A stretch of DNA of 64,000 nt from Photobacterium sp. TLY01. Lineage in GTDB: Bacteria > Pseudomonadota > Gammaproteobacteria > Enterobacterales > Vibrionaceae. Within the stretch, counting starts at the first letter, position 1; the number at the start of each line of letters is the position of its first letter. The stretch is taken from positions 1,502,601-1,566,600 of the forward strand of contig NZ_CP090364.1 in the NCBI RefSeq assembly GCF_021432065.1. Reading direction: 5' to 3'. The notes below the pieces were generated by a model. That model was given only the letters and a program-made list of their open reading frames with translations. It was not told where the DNA came from and did not search any database. The position numbers and the translations under genes are program-made. Below, in pieces: positions 18,847 to 28,635 of this stretch.

Positions 18847-20580
18847 ATGAAGATAGCAATACTGACCGCTTGCCCAAGCGGAATCGCAAACACGGTCATC
18901 GCGGCCGGTTTAATGGAACAGGCGGTGAAGGCACTGAACTGGCAGGCGGAGATTGAAGCCCAGTCCAGTATTATCCCGGTGACACCACTATCACAGACCG
19001 CCATTGAACAGGCAGATGCTGTGGTCGTGATTGCTGATACCCCGGTGGATCTGACCCGTTTTGTCGGTAAAAAAGTATATCAAGGCGGCATGGCTGAGTG
19101 TCTGGCTGATCCTAATGCCTTCCTGCAATCGGCAGTCTCGCAGGCCACTGTGCTGGCAAAGGCAGAGCCTATCGTTGCGGAGACCGCATCAGCTTCTGCG
19201 GCACAACACATTGTTGCCATTACGGCATGCCCGACAGGGGTCGCACACACTTTTATGGCCGCAGAAGCACTGGAAGAAGAAGCGAAGCGCCAGGGTTACA
19301 GCATCAAAGTCGAAACCCGTGGCTCGGTAGGAGCCAAAAACCAGCTGACGGCTGAAGATATTTCAGCGGCTGATTTGGTGATCATTGCTGCCGATATCGA
19401 AGTGGATCTGTCCCGTTTTGAAGGAAAACGACTGTATAAAACCAGTACAGGCGCTGCCTTGAAGAAAACCCGGCAGGAAATCGATCATGCTTTTGCTTCT
19501 GCTTCAGTGTTTCATGGCAAAGCATCCGGCGCGGCCACAGTGTCAGCCAAAGAAGAGAAAACCGGCCCATACAAGCATCTGATGACGGGTGTCTCGCACA
19601 TGTTGCCATTGGTCGTCGCCGGTGGTCTGGCGATTGCGCTGTCGTTTGTGTTTGGTATCGAAGCGTTCAAAGAAGAGGGCACCTTAGCTGCGGCATTAAT
19701 GCAGATTGGTGGCGGCTCGGCCTTTGCGCTGATGGTGCCTGTACTGGCGGGTTACATTGCTTACTCTATCGCGGATCGTCCGGGTCTGGCGCCGGGCTTA
19801 ATTGGCGGCATGCTGGCCAGTTCAACCGGGGCTGGATTTCTGGGAGGGATCGTTGCTGGTTTTCTGGCCGGTTACAGTGCCAAGCTGATTGCCGAAAATG
19901 TGCGTTTACCGTCTTCGATGGAAGCGCTGAAACCCATTCTGATCATTCCGCTGCTCGCCAGCCTGATCACCGGACTGGTGATGATCTACATTGTTGGCGG
20001 TCCTGTGTCTGCGGCGATGAATGGCCTGACCGAATTTTTGAACAACATGGGTTCGACCAACGCTGTGCTGCTGGGCATTCTGTTGGGCTGTATGATGTGT
20101 TTTGACTTAGGTGGTCCGGTCAACAAAGCGGCCTATACCTTTGGTGTTGGTCTTCTGGCATCACAAACCTATGGTCCGATGGCGGCGGTGATGGCAGCTG
20201 GTATGGTACCGGCACTGGGTATGGGGCTGGCGACTTTCCTGGCTAAACGTAAGTTTTCACTACCAGAGCAGGAAGCAGGCAAAGCTTCTTTCGTACTGGG
20301 ACTGTGCTTTATCTCAGAAGGGGCGATTCCATTTGCCGCTCGCGATCCTATGCGTGTGATTCCTAGCTGCATGGCTGGCGGCGCGTTAACCGGCGCATTG
20401 TCTATGTTGATTGGGGCAAAACTGATGGCACCACATGGTGGCCTGTTTGTGTTGTTTATTCCTAACGCGATTACACCTGTGCTGATGTATCTGGTGGCAA
20501 TTGCGGCAGGAACGATTCTGACGGGTGCCACCTATGCGTTTCTGAAACGTGCCGAACAGGCGGAGCTGGTGACGGCATAA
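18847..20580 (+). CDS. fruA: Fructose-specific PTS EIIBC component
   Basis: 577 residues from ATG 18847 with AAAGGTGA upstream; an in-frame TTG at 18823 is not preferred. Two tandem IIB-like domains: residues 1-100 (TACPSGIAN, Cys9; usually the non-phosphorylated duplicate IIB') and 115-210 (TACPTGVAHTFMAAEA, Cys128, the phosphorylated Cys). The IIC membrane domain follows from about residue 240 (SHMLPLVVAGGLAIALSFV) with the loop MMCFDLGGPVNKAA and SEGAIPFAARDPMR. It imports fructose as fructose 1-phosphate. Last gene of fruBKA, followed by a hairpin terminator. Confidence 0.95.
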   Translation: MKIAILTACPSGIANTVIAAGLMEQAVKALNWQAEIEAQSSIIPVTPLSQTAIEQADAVVVIADTPVDLTRFVGKKVYQGGMAECLADPNAFLQSAVSQATVLAKAEPIVAETASASAAQHIVAITACPTGVAHTFMAAEALEEEAKRQGYSIKVETRGSVGAKNQLTAEDISAADLVIIAADIEVDLSRFEGKRLYKTSTGAALKKTRQEIDHAFASASVFHGKASGAATVSAKEEKTGPYKHLMTGVSHMLPLVVAGGLAIALSFVFGIEAFKEEGTLAAALMQIGGGSAFALMVPVLAGYIAYSIADRPGLAPGLIGGMLASSTGAGFLGGIVAGFLAGYSAKLIAENVRLPSSMEALKPILIIPLLASLITGLVMIYIVGGPVSAAMNGLTEFLNNMGSTNAVLLGILLGCMMCFDLGGPVNKAAYTFGVGLLASQTYGPMAAVMAAGMVPALGMGLATFLAKRKFSLPEQEAGKASFVLGLCFISEGAIPFAARDPMRVIPSCMAGGALTGALSMLIGAKLMAPHGGLFVLFIPNAITPVLMYLVAIAAGTILTGATYAFLKRAEQAELVTA

Positions 20581-20588
20581 AGAAAAGA

Positions 20589-20615
20589 GCCCCAGACATA
20601 TAACATGTCTGGGGC
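20589..20615 (+). terminator. Terminator after fruBKA
   Basis: Perfect 11-bp stem GCCCCAGACAT / ATGTCTGGGGC with a 5-nt loop, 9 bp after the fruA stop. It lacks a long T-tract but placement and stability fit a terminator. The remainder of 20616-20858 holds no gene I can support. Confidence 0.65.
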
Positions 20616-20858
20616 GTTGCCACCGCTGCCTACTGAATCTTTGGGTGCTTATCCCCGTTATACACTCTGCTTTCCCCAAAAAGCGCATTGTACAGAGTGA
20701 ATGAGAACATTGACCGCGTTGTTTTATGTAGGCTCTCCTTGCGAGTAAAGACTGCCATTCTGGCGAATGCGCATGTTTCCCAATTATTATTGTTTGCTGC
20801 CCAATGTCATCATGGATGCATTGATGTTGTTATTACTTCCCTCGCATGTTACCTGCGA

Positions 20859-21614
20859 TTATTCTTCGACTGCGTACAAAATTGCGTCGTCACTGGTAAT
20901 CAGCAGGTAAGTATCCCCGGGTTCCAGGTTAGGTAAACACAGATCCAGTTGCTGCGGAGCGACCACCTCGCCGTCCTGCCCCTTGGTTGCAGAAATTTCA
21001 AACTGATCACCACAGCTCGCCATCAGGATTGTTGATGATACTTTGCCGGCGGCGACATTGGTTGACCCTGTGGCTGTCGCAGATTGGTACTCAATTTTGA
21101 TGTCAGTATTGGTGAAAACTCTGAACCCGTACTGGTCGTCCGGTACGTCATCATCGTTATCGCGCCGGATAGCGCTCACTCTGAAACTATTAGTGGTTTC
21201 ACCGTCCAGCCAGACAATCGTCCACCAATCCTCACCATTGTTGAGCAGGGCATTGGTCTGCGCTGGTTCTTCTTCCAGCTGATATTTGGTGTCCCAGATA
21301 CCTATGCTGACAGGTTGGGCTGAGCTGCCGCCCCAGCGATGGACATATTCGCGATGCGTACTGTCACTGATCGGGCCGCCTTGCATATTGCCAGTCGTGA
21401 ACAAGCTGGCGGTACTCGCATCAGAGCCGTTTTGCACAAAAACATTCACTTGCTCGCGAGCGGTATTCACGAAGGTCATCCTGGCCTGGCGGTCCAGCTG
21501 GTTACTGCCGCCGGATGCATCGCCAGAATCACTGCCTGAGCCACCGCCACCACAGGCAGCCAGCGTCAGAATGATTCCCAGATTAAGCGCAAAACCCCAC
21601 AATGGCTGACTCAT
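20859..21614 (-). CDS. Putative lipoprotein, 251 aa
   Basis: Type II signal peptide with lipobox LAAC (Cys21), followed by a flexible Gly/Ser/Asp linker (GGGGSGSDSGDASGG), then a mainly beta-strand domain with conserved-looking aromatic patches (REYVHRWGG, WWTIVWLDG) and a Cys pair near the C-terminus. I do not recognise the family. Predicted surface or periplasmic lipoprotein. Monocistronic, with about 280 bp to ppsR on one side and convergent to fruA. Confidence 0.8.
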   Translation of the reverse strand: MSQPLWGFALNLGIILTLAACGGGGSGSDSGDASGGSNQLDRQARMTFVNTAREQVNVFVQNGSDASTASLFTTGNMQGGPISDSTHREYVHRWGGSSAQPVSIGIWDTKYQLEEEPAQTNALLNNGEDWWTIVWLDGETTNSFRVSAIRRDNDDDVPDDQYGFRVFTNTDIKIEYQSATATGSTNVAAGKVSSTILMASCGDQFEISATKGQDGEVVAPQQLDLCLPNLEPGDTYLLITSDDAILYAVEE

Positions 21615-21897
21615 TTGCCACCTCTGATTGGATTAATTTATTCCTTTTTCAGTAAGCATATTGCAACGAATGGAGCTTTTTTGAGTAATACAGGGGGCGC
21701 AGAAAAGTTTTCATTAATTAGTTCAAATTGCGAGGTTTTTTCACTCTCAAAGCTGAGACACACTGCCCGGCGGCAGGGGATAGCATACGATTTGGCCGAT
21801 GTGTGAGCAAATGCCGTGTAAGCGGAAGGGAGAACGACTAAGCCATCGTTCGGTACAACGGCTTAGTTAATTTTATAACATTATCAATAATATTTTA
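21615..21897. other. Intergenic region upstream of the lipoprotein
   Basis: 283 bp, AT-rich, containing the presumed lipoprotein promoter and the 3' side of ppsR. No RNA gene or operator recognised. A GGCTTAGT-like pair (CTAAGCC at 21838 and GGCTTAG at 21860) could form a weak hairpin near the ppsR end. Confidence 0.4.
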
Positions 21898-22731
21898 TTA
21901 ACACATCCGGCGTTTCAATCCGCTGATATCCAGCAGGCGGGTTGAAATTTCTTCAACCGACAGGGACGTCGTGTTGAGGTAAGGAATTGCCTCGCGTCGG
22001 AACATGGCCTCGACTTTTGACAATTCACTTTCACATTGCCCCTCACTGGCATACTGGCTGTTGGCATAGCGCTCATTACGTATGGTGACAAGGCGCTCTG
22101 TATCTATCGTTAACCCGTATGTTTTGTAACGATAAGGCTCAATGCCCTTCGGTAATTTCAGGCTGTGCATGTCGTCGGCAATGAAGGGGTAGTTCACTGC
22201 ACGTATGCCAAACTGCATTGCCAGATACAGGCTGGTGGGGGTTTTGCCACATCTTGATACGCCAAGCAGGATAATATCGGCCTGATCCAGGTTGTTCAGG
22301 GATATTCCATCGTCATGAGCCAGGGTGTATTCAATGGCTGCGATTCTGTCCTGATAGCTGGCCACATCACGGCTGATGCTGTGTGAGCGACCCAGCATGG
22401 CATTGGGCTGCATGTTCAGATCTTTACTGAGGGGCTGCACCAGCGCGTCGAGCACATCATACAATTTGGCCTGGCATTGATTAATCACGGCTTTTACTTC
22501 AGGCAACACGATGGAGAAAAAAACCAGCGGCTCAACACCGGATACCCGATAGGCTTCATCAATTTTTTCTTTGACCTGCTGAGCACGTTCAACCGACTCA
22601 ACAAAAGGCAGTGTGGTTTGGCGAATTTCAAGGTTAAATTGACCAAGCACGGCGTGCCCAAGTGTTTCAGATGTAATCGCTGTACCGTCAGAAACGTAAA
22701 ACACATCACGAAAATCAGATTTGCGGCGCAT
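21898..22731 (-). CDS. ppsR: PEP synthase regulatory protein (kinase/pyrophosphorylase)
   Basis: 277-residue DUF299/PSRP protein. N-terminal FYVSDGTAITSETLGHAVLGQF and P-loop GVSRCGKTPTSLYLAMQFG are family hallmarks. PpsR inactivates PEP synthase by ADP-dependent phosphorylation of a Thr next to the active-site His, and reactivates it by Pi-dependent removal. Divergent from ppsA with a 220-bp shared promoter region, as in many proteobacteria. Confidence 0.95.
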   Translation of the reverse strand: MRRKSDFRDVFYVSDGTAITSETLGHAVLGQFNLEIRQTTLPFVESVERAQQVKEKIDEAYRVSGVEPLVFFSIVLPEVKAVINQCQAKLYDVLDALVQPLSKDLNMQPNAMLGRSHSISRDVASYQDRIAAIEYTLAHDDGISLNNLDQADIILLGVSRCGKTPTSLYLAMQFGIRAVNYPFIADDMHSLKLPKGIEPYRYKTYGLTIDTERLVTIRNERYANSQYASEGQCESELSKVEAMFRREAIPYLNTTSLSVEEISTRLLDISGLKRRMC

Positions 22732-22888
22732 AATAAGTTGAGTCCTTTAGATGATCCTGTAACGATTGAGGCCAACAAACAATTTATAACTATAACCCTA
22801 CAGGGTAAGTGTTCTGCTGAGCAAGGTTTTGCCAGCAGTTTGTCTTGAACGGCGACTATTCTGAAGCAAGTTTTTTTTGAATGCTAAA

Positions 22889-22902
22889 GCAATCGTTTCC
22901 GT
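22889..22902. promoter_or_regulatory. Possible FruR/Cra site upstream of ppsA
   Basis: GCAATCGTTTCCGT, 50-63 bp before the ppsA start, contains the core AATCGTTTC of the FruR operator found at 16593. Arms are imperfect (about 9 of 12). In E. coli Cra activates ppsA, which makes the site plausible. Confidence 0.4.
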
Positions 22903-22951
22903 TGAGAGTTTGCCCACACTATACAGCTGATCCAATACAAGGAGACTTCCC

Positions 22952-25315
22952 GTGCAACAGAATGTTGTTTGGTATGATGCTTTATCAATGAACGACGTTG
23001 ATAAAGTTGGTGGTAAGAACGCATCGCTGGGCGAAATGGTCGCCAATCTTGCGAATGCTGGCGTGAAAGTACCTAACGGCTACGCAACAACATCTTATGC
23101 ATTCAACCAGTTTCTGGAAGCCAATCACCTGAATGATCGGATTTACGATCTGCTGGATACGCTGGATGTCGATGATGTGAATGCGCTGAAGCAGGCTGGC
23201 GATACTATCCGTAAATGGGTGTATGAAGCGCCGCTGCCAGCTGAGCTGGAGCAGGACATTCGTCAGTGCTACAAGGAACTGGGTGAAGGCGATGACATGC
23301 TGTCTGTCGCTGTGCGCTCTTCTGCAACCGCTGAAGACCTGCCTGATGCCTCGTTCGCAGGTCAGCAGGAAACTTTCCTTAACGTTCGCGGTATCGATTC
23401 TGTCATCGAAGCCGTGAAACACGTATTTGCTTCTCTGTTTAACGACCGTGCTATTTCATACCGTGTTCATCAGGGCTTTGACCATAAAGGTGTTGCACTG
23501 TCAGCCGGTATTCAGCGTATGGTGCGCTCTGATAAAGCCTCTTCCGGTGTGATGTTTACACTGGATACTGAATCTGGCTTTGATCAGGTTGTGTTCATCA
23601 CTTCTTCTGTCGGTCTGGGTGAAATGGTCGTGCAGGGCGCGGTTAACCCGGACGAATTCTACGTTCATAAACCGACTCTGGTTGCCGGTAATCCTGCCGT
23701 CGTTCGCCGTACGCTGGGCTCTAAGCTGCAGAAAATGATTTACGGTGAAGGGAAAGCACTGGGCACTCAAGTTGTGATTCAGGACACAAACGCGACAGAG
23801 CAAAACAGCTTCTCCCTGACAGATGACGAAGTCGAGGCACTGGCCAAGCAAGCCATGATCATCGAAAAACACTACGGTCGTCCGATGGACATCGAGTGGG
23901 CGAAAGACGGTATTACCGGTGAGCTGATGATTGTTCAGGCGCGTCCGGAAACTGTGCGTTCTCGCGATGATGCCAATGTGATGGAGCGTTTCCATCTGAA
24001 CGGTCAGGGTAAATCTCTGGTTGAAGGTCGTGCGATTGGCCAGCGTATCGGTACCGGTGTGGTCCGTGTGGTGAATCATCTCGACCAGATGGATCAGGTA
24101 CAGGCTGGCGATGTGCTGGTGGCTGACATGACAGACCCGGATTGGGAACCTGTGATGAAGAAAGCGGCTGCCATCGTGACCAACCGTGGCGGCCGTACCT
24201 GTCACGCGGCGATTATCGCCCGTGAGCTGGGCATTCCGGCTGTTGTCGGTTGTGGTAACGCCACTGAGCTGCTGAGAGACGGACAGACTGTGACGGTCTC
24301 CTGTGCGCAAGGCGAAACCGGCTTTATCTACGAAGGCGAACTGGATTTCGAAATCCGCCGCTCAGAAGTGGATAACCTGCCTGAACTGCCACTGAAAGTC
24401 ATGATGAACGTGGGCAACCCGGATCGCGCATTCGACTTCGCCTGCATTCCAAACGAAGGTGTAGGTCTGGCGCGTCTGGAATTTATCATCAACAAGATGA
24501 TCGGCATTCACCCGAAAGCGCTGCTGAACTATGATGCGCAATCGGACGAGCTGAAAGCGGAAATCGACCGTCGTATCGCAGGTTACTCCGACCCGGTTGA
24601 ATTCTACATTCAGAAACTGACCGAAGGGATCTCAACTCTGGCTGCTGCCTTCTGGCCGAAACGTGTCATCGTGCGGATGTCAGACTTCAAATCGAACGAG
24701 TACCGCAATCTGGTTGGCGGTGTGAACTTCGAACCAGTTGAAGAAAACCCGATGATTGGTTTCCGTGGCGCATCTCGTTATGTGTCGCCTCAGTTCCAGG
24801 ATTGTTTTGCACTGGAATGTGAAGCGATTAAACGTGTTCGCAACACCATGGGTCTGCGCAACGTCGAAATCATGATCCCGTTCGTACGTACCGTGAGTGA
24901 AGCAGCTTCTGTGATTGACCTGCTGGCGAAATTCGACCTGCGTCGCGGCGAGAATGGCCTCAAAGTCATCATGATGTGTGAGCTGCCATCGAACGCGATT
25001 CTGGCCGAAGAGTTCCTGAAGTACTTCGACGGCTTCTCCATCGGTTCCAACGACATGACACAGCTGACGCTGGGTCTGGACCGTGACTCCGGTGAAATCG
25101 CCCACATGTTTGATGAGCGCAACGAAGCGGTGAAAGCCATGCTGTCGATGGCGATTAAAGCAGCGCGTAAAGCCGGGAAATATGTCGGCATCTGTGGTCA
25201 GGGCCCATCTGACCATGAAGATCTGGCCGACTGGCTGATGGAGCAGGGTATCGATTCCGTATCCCTGAACCCGGACACAGTAGTTGAAACCTGGTTGCAT
25301 CTGGGTAAGAAATAA
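22952..25315 (+). CDS. ppsA: Phosphoenolpyruvate synthase
   Basis: 787 residues, GTG start after AAGGAG. N-terminal ATP-grasp/pyruvate phosphate dikinase domain ([31 protein letters not shown]), swivelling phosphohistidine domain with [14 protein letters not shown] (catalytic His418, regulatory Thr416), and C-terminal TIM barrel ([27 protein letters not shown]). Makes PEP from pyruvate, ATP and water for gluconeogenesis. Regulated post-translationally by the divergent ppsR product. Codon use is strongly biased as in highly expressed genes. A strong terminator follows. Confidence 0.97.
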   Translation: MQQNVVWYDALSMNDVDKVGGKNASLGEMVANLANAGVKVPNGYATTSYAFNQFLEANHLNDRIYDLLDTLDVDDVNALKQAGDTIRKWVYEAPLPAELEQDIRQCYKELGEGDDMLSVAVRSSATAEDLPDASFAGQQETFLNVRGIDSVIEAVKHVFASLFNDRAISYRVHQGFDHKGVALSAGIQRMVRSDKASSGVMFTLDTESGFDQVVFITSSVGLGEMVVQGAVNPDEFYVHKPTLVAGNPAVVRRTLGSKLQKMIYGEGKALGTQVVIQDTNATEQNSFSLTDDEVEALAKQAMIIEKHYGRPMDIEWAKDGITGELMIVQARPETVRSRDDANVMERFHLNGQGKSLVEGRAIGQRIGTGVVRVVNHLDQMDQVQAGDVLVADMTDPDWEPVMKKAAAIVTNRGGRTCHAAIIARELGIPAVVGCGNATELLRDGQTVTVSCAQGETGFIYEGELDFEIRRSEVDNLPELPLKVMMNVGNPDRAFDFACIPNEGVGLARLEFIINKMIGIHPKALLNYDAQSDELKAEIDRRIAGYSDPVEFYIQKLTEGISTLAAAFWPKRVIVRMSDFKSNEYRNLVGGVNFEPVEENPMIGFRGASRYVSPQFQDCFALECEAIKRVRNTMGLRNVEIMIPFVRTVSEAASVIDLLAKFDLRRGENGLKVIMMCELPSNAILAEEFLKYFDGFSIGSNDMTQLTLGLDRDSGEIAHMFDERNEAVKAMLSMAIKAARKAGKYVGICGQGPSDHEDLADWLMEQGIDSVSLNPDTVVETWLHLGKK

Positions 25316-25346
25316 TCATCCCTCAGATTGAGTCAAAATAATGTTG

Positions 25347-25372
25347 AAGCCCGCGCAAGTCGCGGGCTTTTT
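25347..25372 (+). terminator. Terminator after ppsA
   Basis: AAGCCCGCG, loop CAAGT, CGCGGGCTT followed by TTT; 31 bp after the ppsA stop. Confidence 0.9.
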
Positions 25373-25392
25373 ACATCTGTGCTCGCTTCACG

Positions 25393-25497
25393 AACCCCAC
25401 CCTGACCCTCCCCTTGCCAAGGGGAGGGAATAGCCGAGATCACAATGAATTTGGTCCAGTTCCTCCCCCTTTTCAAGGGAGAGGTGAGGAGGGGGCA
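25393..25497. repeat. GC-rich nested inverted repeat (REP/MITE-like)
   Basis: Two related arms about 35 bp long in inverted orientation. The left arm contains the perfect hairpin CCCTCCCCTT / AAGGGGAGGG (25406-25428) and the right arm an imperfect similar hairpin (25462-25485); outer parts pair at about 16 of 21 positions. Similar CCTCCCC...GGGGAGG elements occur between genes in many gamma-proteobacteria. It sits between the ppsA terminator and the MFS gene and is not coding. Confidence 0.7.
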
Positions 25498-25537
25498 ACG
25501 CACAAACGTTACATTTGTAATCACTTCGCGACAACCC

Positions 25538-26761
25538 TTAAACCACACTCACCGCCTCTTTTTCCTTCCGCAGGGTAAAGGCAATCCCAGCAATTAAAAC
25601 CGCGAAACCGATACAGACCCAAACCGGTAATTGTGGCGAAATCACCACAGTACTCGCCAGCAGAGACGCCAGACCATAACCCAGAGTGTGTGACATCGAG
25701 ATCAAACCGGCGATCTTGCCGGGTTTTTCCGGATTGGTTTGGGTGGCCATGGAAGTATAAGCGGGCACCAGCAAAGCTGCGCCAATCGCAGAGGTAACCA
25801 TGGCGATGGTAAAAACCCAAAATGAAGTGTTGAGGAAAAACACAAAACCAATCAATAGAGCCATGCCGCCCAGCCGGTACATGGTGTTGATGTCCAGCTT
25901 TTTCTTCTTGATTACAAGTACCTGGGTTAACAGGGTAAAGGAGGCGCTCAGGGTCAGCAGCAAGCCAATGGCCTGGCTGATGGCATCTGTGGTCCATGTC
26001 GTGATTGTTCCGATGAGCGGCGACAAACTGTACTGCAACAAAGCCACCGTGGCGCAAAGCAGCAAACCTGTCAGCAAATACGGCATCAGCGTCATTTCCG
26101 GCAGCTTGCGTGGCTTGCCTGACGGCGATGTTTTTTCTGAATCCGCTTTCGGTGTGAAGGCCGGTTTGGGCAGCCAGAAAGCGCCCAGCAAGGCAATCAC
26201 TGGAAATGCGACCATCATCATCAGTGGCGCATAAGCGTGCAGTTGTAAAGAGACCATTGCCAGTAAAGGGCCAATCAGCCGCCCTGTGCTCAGCCCGATG
26301 CTGACGGACGTAATGGCTTGCAGGCGGTTGCCTTCGCCGCACAGTATTATCGCCCAGTGCTGGCTGGCGGGCACCATGCCAGCGACGGTACAACCGTAAA
26401 TAATTCGGGCGACAACCAACCCGGCCAGCCACAGGTAGGTTTGTTCGCTGAATCTATCACTCAGGCCGGTAAAGGCCAGAAGTAACAGGAAGCTGACCGC
26501 CATCCCAGCCAATGCTTGCAGTACAACGACTTTGGGGCCGTTCCGGTCACTGAATCCACCCCAGAAAGGTGCCGAAGGCAGGAACAGGAAACTGCCAATC
26601 GCAATCACCACCGACCAGGTGGGTAAGCCAAATGCGGAGTGTTCAACAAGAAAGGGCAGTGACACGAGTAAACCGTTCTGTCCGATACCCATCAAGGCAG
26701 CAATGAGTCCGATAAGGGTCAAGTGAAAGCGATGTGGTGTACGGCTGTTATCGTGTGTCAT
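25538..26761 (-). CDS. MFS permease divergent from the siderophore importer
   Basis: 407 residues from ATG 26761, with AGGA upstream; an in-frame TTG at 26797 overlaps a Fur-box match and is unlikely. Twelve hydrophobic segments, with the loop 2-3 motif FWGGFSDRNGPK characteristic of MFS drug/metabolite antiporters. It shares its control region with the fhuCDB-iutA-type locus and has a Fur-like site in front, so it is probably iron-regulated. Siderophore exporters are often MFS proteins beside uptake genes, so siderophore efflux is a plausible role; drug efflux is the alternative. Confidence 0.8.
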   Translation of the reverse strand: MTHDNSRTPHRFHLTLIGLIAALMGIGQNGLLVSLPFLVEHSAFGLPTWSVVIAIGSFLFLPSAPFWGGFSDRNGPKVVVLQALAGMAVSFLLLLAFTGLSDRFSEQTYLWLAGLVVARIIYGCTVAGMVPASQHWAIILCGEGNRLQAITSVSIGLSTGRLIGPLLAMVSLQLHAYAPLMMMVAFPVIALLGAFWLPKPAFTPKADSEKTSPSGKPRKLPEMTLMPYLLTGLLLCATVALLQYSLSPLIGTITTWTTDAISQAIGLLLTLSASFTLLTQVLVIKKKKLDINTMYRLGGMALLIGFVFFLNTSFWVFTIAMVTSAIGAALLVPAYTSMATQTNPEKPGKIAGLISMSHTLGYGLASLLASTVVISPQLPVWVCIGFAVLIAGIAFTLRKEKEAVSVV

Positions 26762-26793
26762 GTTGCCGTCCTGACTGGAAAAGACTTTGAAAA

Positions 26794-26812
26794 TCAAATG
26801 ATATTCATTAAA
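26794..26812. promoter_or_regulatory. Fur-box match in front of the MFS gene
   Basis: Core AAATGATATTCATTA; 13 of 19 positions match the Fur consensus GATAATGATAATCATTATC. It lies 33 bp upstream of the MFS ATG at 26761. Confidence 0.55.
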
Positions 26813-26880
26813 GGAAAAGTATTTTTGTTCTTGCTTGAGATCTGAGGTCAGCGACGGGTATCCTACATCTAAATAGTTGT

Positions 26881-26899
26881 GAAAACTATTATCATTAAC
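26881..26899. promoter_or_regulatory. Fur-box match in front of fhuC
   Basis: GAAAACTATTATCATTAAC matches 14 of 19 positions of the Fur consensus and is 54 bp before the fhuC ATG. Confidence 0.6.
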
Positions 26900-26952
26900 G
26901 ATGCGCTGTGATAAAGTTCGTGCACTCTGTTGTGCAACACATTACCGCATTC

Positions 26953-27720
26953 ATGTATCAACTCATTGACGCTGCCTTTGATGTAGACGGAAAACGGATT
27001 CTTCATCCAACGTCACTGGCCTTCGAACCCCAAAAAGTCACGACTTTGCTCGGCCATAATGGTTGTGGCAAATCCACTCTGATGAAACTGCTCAGCAGGC
27101 AAAACGTACCTGCAGCCGGTCACGTTCTGCTCAAGGATCAGCCCGTTCAGCAGTTTGACAGCAAAACCTTTGCGCTCAATGTGGCTTATCTGCCTCAGCA
27201 TCCGCCTGTGACAGATGGTGTGACAGTACGCGAACTGGTGTGTTTTGGCCGGTATCCCTGGAAAGGCGCATTTGGTCGTTACAGCCAGATCGATTATCAG
27301 TTGGTCGAAGAAGCGATTGAGCGGGTGGGGCTGAGCGACTTTGCTGATCGTTTTGTGGCTACCTTGTCTGGCGGTGAAAGACAGCGGGCCTGGGTCGCCA
27401 TGTTGCTGGCGCAACAGAGTCAGTGCATTTTGCTGGATGAACCGACTTCTGCGCTGGATGTTGCCCATCAATATGAGTTACTGCATTTAATCAGGGAGTT
27501 GAACCTCAGCTTAGGCCTGACTGTCATCATGGTACTGCACGATGTCAATATGGCAGCCAAGTTCAGCGACCACTTAATCGCTTTGCATTCAGGCAAAGTG
27601 ATCGCACAAGGGGCACCGGAAGAGATCATGACCCCTGAAGTTCTCAAGAAGATATACGGCATGGAACTGGCGCTGTTTTCACATCCGCAAACCGGCCAGC
27701 CGATCAGTTACATTCCATAG
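26953..27720 (+). CDS. fhuC: Ferric siderophore ABC transporter ATPase (FhuC/VatC-like)
   Basis: 255 residues from ATG 26953; a GTG at 26908 in the same frame would place the start outside the region that aligns with FhuC. Walker A GHNGCGKST (from residue 34), signature LSGGERQRAW, Walker B CILLDEPTSALDV, H-loop VLHDVN. Energises uptake of a ferric hydroxamate-type siderophore across the inner membrane. Begins the operon fhuC-fhuD-fhuB. Beside an IutA-like receptor this set resembles vatCDB, the ferric-aerobactin importer of Vibrio vulnificus. Confidence 0.9.
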   Translation: MYQLIDAAFDVDGKRILHPTSLAFEPQKVTTLLGHNGCGKSTLMKLLSRQNVPAAGHVLLKDQPVQQFDSKTFALNVAYLPQHPPVTDGVTVRELVCFGRYPWKGAFGRYSQIDYQLVEEAIERVGLSDFADRFVATLSGGERQRAWVAMLLAQQSQCILLDEPTSALDVAHQYELLHLIRELNLSLGLTVIMVLHDVNMAAKFSDHLIALHSGKVIAQGAPEEIMTPEVLKKIYGMELALFSHPQTGQPISYIP

Positions 27721-27741
27721 CAATAAAAACAGGGAAAGACC

Positions 27742-28635
27742 GTGAGAAAGAGTATCGCATTGCTTTTTACCGTGCTGACTTTTCAGAGTCAGGCGATGAC
27801 GATAAAGCATGAGTTAGGCGAAACAGATTTTGCTGAGCCGCCGGAAAAAGTGGTGGCACTGGACTGGGCGCTGACAGAAACCGTGCTGAGCCTGGGAGTG
27901 ACACCTGCAGGTGTTGCGGATAAAGACGGTTACCATAGCTGGGTAGGTGAACCGGCATTGCCCGATTCAGCGGTTAATGTCGGCTCACGACGAGAGCCTA
28001 ATCTGGAGTTGCTGGCAGAGATGAAACCGGATGTCATCCTCGTCAGCAATCACATGAGTCCTGTTTATCAGCAGTTAAATGCCATTGCGCCTACGCTGGT
28101 GTACACCATTTACAGCGATTCGAAAACACCGTTTGCCAATGCCGTAAAGGTGACTCAGCAGTTAGGGAAAGTGCTGGGCAAAGAGCAAAGGGCGCAATCT
28201 GTTATTGAGACCGTATCGGCTCGTCTCAAGCAAAACGGTGACAAAGTCCTTGCTTCTGATGCAGGACAAAAGCCTTTGATGTTCATTCGGTTTATCAATG
28301 ATAAAACCCTGCGCATTCACAGTGAAGGTTCTCTGACTCAGGACACGATTACGGCGATGGGTTTGAAAAACGATTGGCAAGAGCCGACCAATATGTGGGG
28401 ATTCACGACAGCCGGTATCGAAAAAATGGCTGAGCATCAAAACACGAATGTGATGATTTTCGGCCCGTTGAAAGCGGATGAGCGAAAGCTGCTGACCCAA
28501 TCACCACTCTGGCAGGTCATGGCGTTTACCCGTTCGGATTCCGTATATGAACTGCCCGCGATCTGGACCTTTGGTGGTTTAGTCTCAGCGCAGCGCTTCA
28601 GCGATTTCATTACTCAAGAACTGACACAGCACTAA
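27742..28635 (+). CDS. fhuD: Siderophore-binding periplasmic protein (FhuD/VatD-like)
   Basis: 297 residues, GTG start after AGGGAAAG. Sec signal peptide (RKSIALLFTVLTFQSQA) with likely cleavage after residue 18. Class III binding-protein fold as in FhuD: PEKVVALDWALTETVLSLGVTPAGVADKDGY, NVGSRREPNLELLAEMKPDVILVS, and C-terminal PAIWTFGGLVSAQRFSDFI. Captures the ferric siderophore released by the outer-membrane receptor and hands it to FhuB. Its stop codon overlaps the fhuB ATG by 1 bp. Confidence 0.9.
   Translation: MRKSIALLFTVLTFQSQAMTIKHELGETDFAEPPEKVVALDWALTETVLSLGVTPAGVADKDGYHSWVGEPALPDSAVNVGSRREPNLELLAEMKPDVILVSNHMSPVYQQLNAIAPTLVYTIYSDSKTPFANAVKVTQQLGKVLGKEQRAQSVIETVSARLKQNGDKVLASDAGQKPLMFIRFINDKTLRIHSEGSLTQDTITAMGLKNDWQEPTNMWGFTTAGIEKMAEHQNTNVMIFGPLKADERKLLTQSPLWQVMAFTRSDSVYELPAIWTFGGLVSAQRFSDFITQELTQH

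Noticed and set aside
20668-20699. Inverted repeat CACTCTG...CAGAGTG near fruA end
   Set aside because: Short arms with a long loop and no T-tract; a chance event is likely given the good hairpin at 20589.
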